From Bacteroidales bacterium (GTDB lineage: Bacteria; Bacteroidota; Bacteroidia; Bacteroidales; UBA7960), in assembly GCA_003554665.1 (NCBI GenBank), contig PWGY01000005.1, positions 1 to 7,985 of the forward strand: DNA of 7,985 nucleotides, read 5' to 3'. The translations under genes were made by a program, and so were the position numbers. Below, piece after piece: positions 4,965 through 7,985 of this stretch (position 1 is its first letter; each line of letters starts with the position of its first letter). The notes below the pieces were generated by a model. It was not told the DNA's origin. It was given only the letters and a program-made list of their open reading frames with translations, and did not search any database.

Positions 4965-6084
4965 CAAACAGGGTGTTCACAAGTCTTTCCCATGAGAAAC
5001 GTTGCTTTTCCTTTTTTAATGTACCTGACAGGGCTTTCGCTTCATTTTTATTTACAAATCCTGCGATTGAACTTGCAATCGACTCTGGATCAGGATTCAC
5101 TACATAACCTGCCTTACCATCACTGACCATTTCGGGCAACCCGCCCACATTGGTCACCAGCATGGGCTTCTCAAAATGATAGGCAATTTGTGTCACCCCA
5201 CTTTGTGTGGCACTCTTGTAGGGTTGTGCCACCAGATCTGCTGCACAAAAATAATGCTTCACCCTGTCGTTGGGAATAAAATGGGTGTGCCATATCACAC
5301 GGTCATTGATTTTCAGCGATTCAGCCAACTCATAATAGGTTTCCGGGCGGGTATAAAACTCCCCTGCCACAAGCAGTCTGACCGGTAATTCCCTGATCTC
5401 TTCTCTGGCAAAGGCTTTCAGCAGGAGGTCAAGGCCCTTATAGTCTCTGATAAACCCAAAAAACAGCACCAGATTTTTCGTATATTTAATACCAAGCTTT
5501 TCCCTGGCAACTTCAGACTCTACCAGTTCACCGAAATTATCATAAAGCGGGTGTGGACACAATGCCACACGGGATTTATCCACTCCAAACTTCATCAGTT
5601 GCCCGGCTACAGCTTCAGTCATTGAAACAAAACCATGAATTTTTCCCAGGAAATACCGGGTCAGCAAGGAATCCCCGGGTCGTTTCTCGTGTGGCAATAT
5701 ATTGTCTGTGATGGCCACCACCGTAGTATGCTTATTCTTCCGGACCATTCCGGAAATGGTCCCCAGGCATGGGGCCATAAAAGGCAGCCAGTACCTGACC
5801 ACCAACAAATCCGGCCTGAGCTTTTTCAATTCCCTGCCCATTTTGATCCAGTTGAACGGGTTGATGCTGTTTACCTTCACACGGATGTCAAGATCAGCGG
5901 GCGGGGCTTCATCAGAATACTGGGTTTTCCCCGGGAACAATATTCCCGGATACTGCAGCGAAAAAGTATAAATGATCACCTCGTGACCCTGCGCCATGAA
6001 CTCACGGGCCAGTCTTTCGTTAAATGTGGCAAGACCACCACCCCGCAGGGGATATGCCGAACCGAGGATCACCACTTTAGACAT
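4942..6084 (-). CDS. GT4-family (GT-B fold) glycosyltransferase
   Basis: Cytosolic or membrane-associated glycosyltransferase that likely transfers a sugar from a nucleotide donor to a growing surface glycan. It is 380 aa from the ATG at 6084. A longer version starting at 6111 would overlap the preceding gene, and its extra nine residues lie before the first Rossmann strand KVVILGSA, so the shorter start is preferred. The N-terminal domain has the glycine-rich acceptor loop RGGGLATFNERLAREF (14-29). The C-terminal donor-binding domain begins near LVLFFGFIRDYKGLDLLL (205-222) and carries PYKSATQSGVTQIAYHFEKP (288-307) and TNVGGLPEMV (311-320), the GT4 counterpart of the EX7E region with the first Glu not obvious. 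No signal peptide or membrane segment is visible. It lies 8 nt after the GT2 gene. Donor and acceptor cannot be deduced. Confidence 0.88.
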   Translation of the reverse strand: MSKVVILGSAYPLRGGGLATFNERLAREFMAQGHEVIIYTFSLQYPGILFPGKTQYSDEAPPADLDIRVKVNSINPFNWIKMGRELKKLRPDLLVVRYWLPFMAPCLGTISGMVRKNKHTTVVAITDNILPHEKRPGDSLLTRYFLGKIHGFVSMTEAVAGQLMKFGVDKSRVALCPHPLYDNFGELVESEVAREKLGIKYTKNLVLFFGFIRDYKGLDLLLKAFAREEIRELPVRLLVAGEFYTRPETYYELAESLKINDRVIWHTHFIPNDRVKHYFCAADLVAQPYKSATQSGVTQIAYHFEKPMLVTNVGGLPEMVSDGKAGYVVNPDPESIASSIAGFVNKNEAKALSGTLKKEKQRFSWERLVNTLFDVSGKPI

Positions 6085-6092
6085 AAACCAAC

Positions 6093-7046
6093 TTATTGTT
6101 TTTGAGTACAATTTTCTGTTTGGTCTTCAATTTGGTATTTATTCCTGTCAGGAGCGTTACGGGAGATCAGTTCACCGAGAAATCCGGCAATGAAAAGCAA
6201 CGTCCCAAGAATCATGGCCAGCATGCCAAAGTAAAACAAAGGTCTTGCGGTCATATGGTAAATAGAAAGGAACAACCGACCGTAAGCCAGGTAACCGGCA
6301 ATAACAAATCCGATTATGAACAGCAATGTTCCCAGCAGGCCGAAAAGATGCATGGGTTTTTTGCCGAAACGGGTCATGAAGCTGATACTCAGTAAATCAA
6401 GGAATCCATTCATGAACCTTTCCAGGCCGTATTTGGTGGTGCCATATTTTCTGGCCTGATGCCGCACCACCTTTTCACCGATCCGTGTAAAACCTGCCTG
6501 TTTGGCGAGTACGGGAATGTAGCGGTGCATTTCTCCGTAAACCTCAATGGATTGAACCACCTTGCGGTCATAAGCTTTGAGTCCGCAGTTAAAGTCATGC
6601 AGCCGGATGCCCGACATCATACGCGTGGTCCGGTTGAACAGCCTGGTGGGAATGGTCTTGGAAAGCGGATCCTTCCGGTTCTTTTTCCAGCCACTTACCA
6701 GGTCATATCCATCCTGCCTGATCATCCTGTATAGTTCAGGGATCTCTTCCGGGCTATCCTGGAGGTCAGCATCCATGGTGACCACCACATCGCCCCTGGC
6801 ATGACGGAACCCCACATTTAGTGCGGCTGCCTTGCCATGATTCCTGCGGAACCTGACCCCTTTAACCGCCGGATCAGAATCAGAAAGATTGCGGATTATT
6901 TCCCAGGAATTGTCCCTGCTGCCATCATCAATCAGCCAGACCTCGTAGGAGAACTTACCAGCTTTCATCACACGGGCTATCCAGTCAATCAGTTCCGGCA
7001 GCGATTCCTCCTCATTGTACAGGGGTATAACCACGGAAATGTCCAT
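6093..7046 (-). CDS. GT2-family, DPM1/GtrB-like membrane glycosyltransferase
   Basis: Probable polyprenyl-phosphate glycosyltransferase acting at the inner face of the cytoplasmic membrane, giving a lipid-linked sugar for envelope glycan or lipid A modification. It is 317 aa, first gene of the operon. The GT-A domain opens with SVVIPLYNEEESLPEL (4-19), followed by DDGS (40-43), the DxD-containing MDADLQDSPEEIP (91-103), SGWKKNRKD (118-126), NCGLKAY (153-159) and RKYGTTKYGLERF (199-211), all typical of DPM1/GtrB/ArnC proteins. Two membrane helices follow, about 234-255 and 270-294, joined by a loop with several aromatic residues, then a polar tail. This two-helix form matches GtrB-type enzymes. 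The substrate (glucose, mannose, aminosugar) cannot be read from the sequence. A promoter element lies 40 nt upstream of the ATG. Confidence 0.92.
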   Translation of the reverse strand: MDISVVIPLYNEEESLPELIDWIARVMKAGKFSYEVWLIDDGSRDNSWEIIRNLSDSDPAVKGVRFRRNHGKAAALNVGFRHARGDVVVTMDADLQDSPEEIPELYRMIRQDGYDLVSGWKKNRKDPLSKTIPTRLFNRTTRMMSGIRLHDFNCGLKAYDRKVVQSIEVYGEMHRYIPVLAKQAGFTRIGEKVVRHQARKYGTTKYGLERFMNGFLDLLSISFMTRFGKKPMHLFGLLGTLLFIIGFVIAGYLAYGRLFLSIYHMTARPLFYFGMLAMILGTLLFIAGFLGELISRNAPDRNKYQIEDQTENCTQKQ

Positions 7047-7085
7047 AAATTAAGGTATTAGCGGAGATCAACGAATTAAAGTAAA

Positions 7086-7093
7086 CAAATGTA
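7086..7093 (-). promoter_or_regulatory. Probable -7 promoter element for the glycan-mnmA operon
   Basis: On the minus strand this reads TACATTTG, an exact fit to TAnnTTTG, 39 nt upstream of the GT2 start codon. No clear TTTG is seen at -33. It is the only good element in front of the five-gene operon, whose internal gaps are too small for obvious internal promoters. Confidence 0.52.
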
Positions 7094-7185
7094 CGTATTT
7101 TTTCATTATCTATATGGAAGTGCTCAGCTTGAGCAACCCCCCTTGTTTTATTCCAAAATGCAGATTTTACCGCGGTGGAAAAGTA

Positions 7186-7193
7186 TACCTTTG
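7186..7193 (+). promoter_or_regulatory. Probable -7 promoter element for the MATE transporter gene
   Basis: TACCTTTG matches the TAnnTTTG consensus exactly and ends 20 nt before the ATG at 7214, implying a short leader of roughly 13 nt. The -33 region contains only a T-rich run. The octamer is identical to that of nrnA. Confidence 0.5.
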
Positions 7194-7213
7194 CAAAAAA
7201 TAAGCTCTGAGGA

Positions 7214-7985
7214 ATGCGGGATTTAAGTCAGGGACCGGTTACCCGTCAGATATTTATCTTTGCCTTGCCAATGCTGGTGGGAAATATTTTCCAGCAGCTT
7301 TACAATATTGTGGATACCATCATCATCGGGCAATACATCGGTACCGATGCCGTTGCCGCCGCAGGGGCCTCTTTTCCGGTAATCTTCGTACTTGTAAGCC
7401 TGGTTATCGGAATTACCACGGGCACCAACATCATCATTTCACAGTTTTACGGAGCCAGGGATTATGATTCTGTGAAGCGGGCCATCGATACAGCCTTTGT
7501 GTTTTTGTTTTTTGCCTCAATTGCACTCACCACACTTGGCCTGGTGTTCATTGATGACATCTGGCGCCTCATCGGCCTTCCGGATCATCTTGTACCCGAT
7601 GCCACCACCTATTTCAGCGTATATGCCTCCGGCATCATCCTGATGTTCGGCTACAACGCCACCAGTGCCGTATTACGAGGTCTGGGCGATTCGCGCACCC
7701 CACTCTACTTCCTGATCATATCCACGTTATTGAACATCGGATTCGACCTGCTCTTTGTGCTGGTCTTCGGCTGGGGAATCGGAGGAGTGGCATTTGCCAC
7801 GGTACTGGCCCAGGGCATTGCCTTTGGCCTGTCAGTGGTCTACCTGAACCGCTTTCACTCGCTGATTCGCTTTAGCTTGACAGGACTGAATTTTGACTGG
7901 GATATATTCAGGAAAAGTCTGCGAATTGGCATCCCCACAGGTGTTCAAACCACCTTTGTATCGCTGGGAATGCTTGCCCTGATCA
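7214..7985 (+). CDS. MATE-family multidrug/cation efflux transporter, N-terminal part
   Basis: Partial gene: 257 codons are visible, a little over half of the roughly 450 aa expected, and the remainder lies beyond the right edge. The start is the ATG at 7214-7216 (MRDLSQGPVTRQIFIFALPM). Inner-membrane antiporter of the MATE superfamily that exports drugs or metabolites using Na+ or H+. Family features seen are the first helix FALPMLVGNIFQQLYNIVDT (17-36), GQYIGTDAVAAAGASFP, the second helix region with GITTGTNIIISQFYGARD, and the later segment ATSAVLRGLGDSRTPLYF in the usual position before helix 5. About six hydrophobic helices are visible. The Bacteroidota contain many such paralogues of unknown substrate, so NorM, MepA or DinF cannot be distinguished here. 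It is transcribed divergently from the glycan operon. Confidence 0.93.
   Translation, partial: MRDLSQGPVTRQIFIFALPMLVGNIFQQLYNIVDTIIIGQYIGTDAVAAAGASFPVIFVLVSLVIGITTGTNIIISQFYGARDYDSVKRAIDTAFVFLFFASIALTTLGLVFIDDIWRLIGLPDHLVPDATTYFSVYASGIILMFGYNATSAVLRGLGDSRTPLYFLIISTLLNIGFDLLFVLVFGWGIGGVAFATVLAQGIAFGLSVVYLNRFHSLIRFSLTGLNFDWDIFRKSLRIGIPTGVQTTFVSLGMLALI

Larger units (their letters stand above)
7047..7213. promoter_or_regulatory. Divergent promoter region between the GT2 operon and the MATE gene
   Basis: A 167 bp intergenic region with outward-facing -7 elements: TACATTTG on the minus strand (7093-7086) and TACCTTTG on the plus strand (7186-7193), about 93 bp apart. The stretch between them is mixed in composition. 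I found no clear inverted-repeat operator, so shared regulation of the two units is possible but not shown. Confidence 0.45.

Noticed and set aside
6085..6111. Longer start of the GT4 gene at 6111
   Set aside because: It adds nine residues before the first Rossmann strand and would overlap the GT2 gene by 19 nt; the ATG at 6084 sits 8 nt after the GT2 stop and gives a typical N-terminus.

Overview
The window looks like chromosomal DNA from a member of the Bacteroidota, probably a Bacteroidales or Marinilabiliales-type anaerobe. This rests on gene content (an NrnA-type DHH phosphoesterase followed by an FKBP-like lipoprotein, a Bacteroidota-style XRE regulator, a DPM1-like glycosyltransferase), on TAnnTTTG promoter elements of the Bacteroidota type, and on the near absence of Shine-Dalgarno sequences. 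Genes sit at roughly 45-50% G+C. One intergenic stretch falls to about 22% by hand count.

Layout from left to right. Positions 1-1238 hold a minus-strand pair: nrnA (c-di-AMP/nanoRNA/pAp phosphoesterase) followed one base later by the start of a lipoprotein that looks like an FKBP-type prolyl isomerase and runs off the left edge. A -7 promoter element and a possible terminator for the upstream gene lie at 1269-1312. Positions 1331-1873 hold an XRE-family regulator on the minus strand. Upstream of it is an approximately 800 bp gene-poor region (1874-2671). Its first 480 bp are very A+T-rich and contain eight copies of the heptamer TTGTRAA or its complement, including three copies of TGTATTTGTRAA. 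I read this as a probable operator region for the adjacent regulator. The last 330 bp return to gene-like composition but contain only short, frame-broken reading frames.

Positions 2672-7046 form one tightly packed minus-strand operon, read as: DPM1-like GT2 glycosyltransferase, GT4 glycosyltransferase, gmhA, a GmhB-like HAD phosphatase, then mnmA. Gaps are 8 nt, a 23 nt overlap, a 4 nt ATGA overlap and 29 nt. GmhA and the HAD protein catalyse steps of ADP/GDP-heptose precursor synthesis, and the two glycosyltransferases would build a lipid-linked or surface glycan. MnmA (tRNA 2-thiolation) is a housekeeping passenger at the 3' end. A good -7 element (7086-7093) lies just upstream.

Positions 7214-7985 hold the first 257 codons of a divergently transcribed MATE-family transporter, with its own -7 element at 7186-7193. 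It runs off the right edge.

Most of the window is ordinary core and envelope biology. The least explained part is the repeat-rich, A+T-rich region at 1874-2360 next to the XRE regulator. No CRISPR array, rRNA, tRNA, insertion sequence or defence system was recognised.
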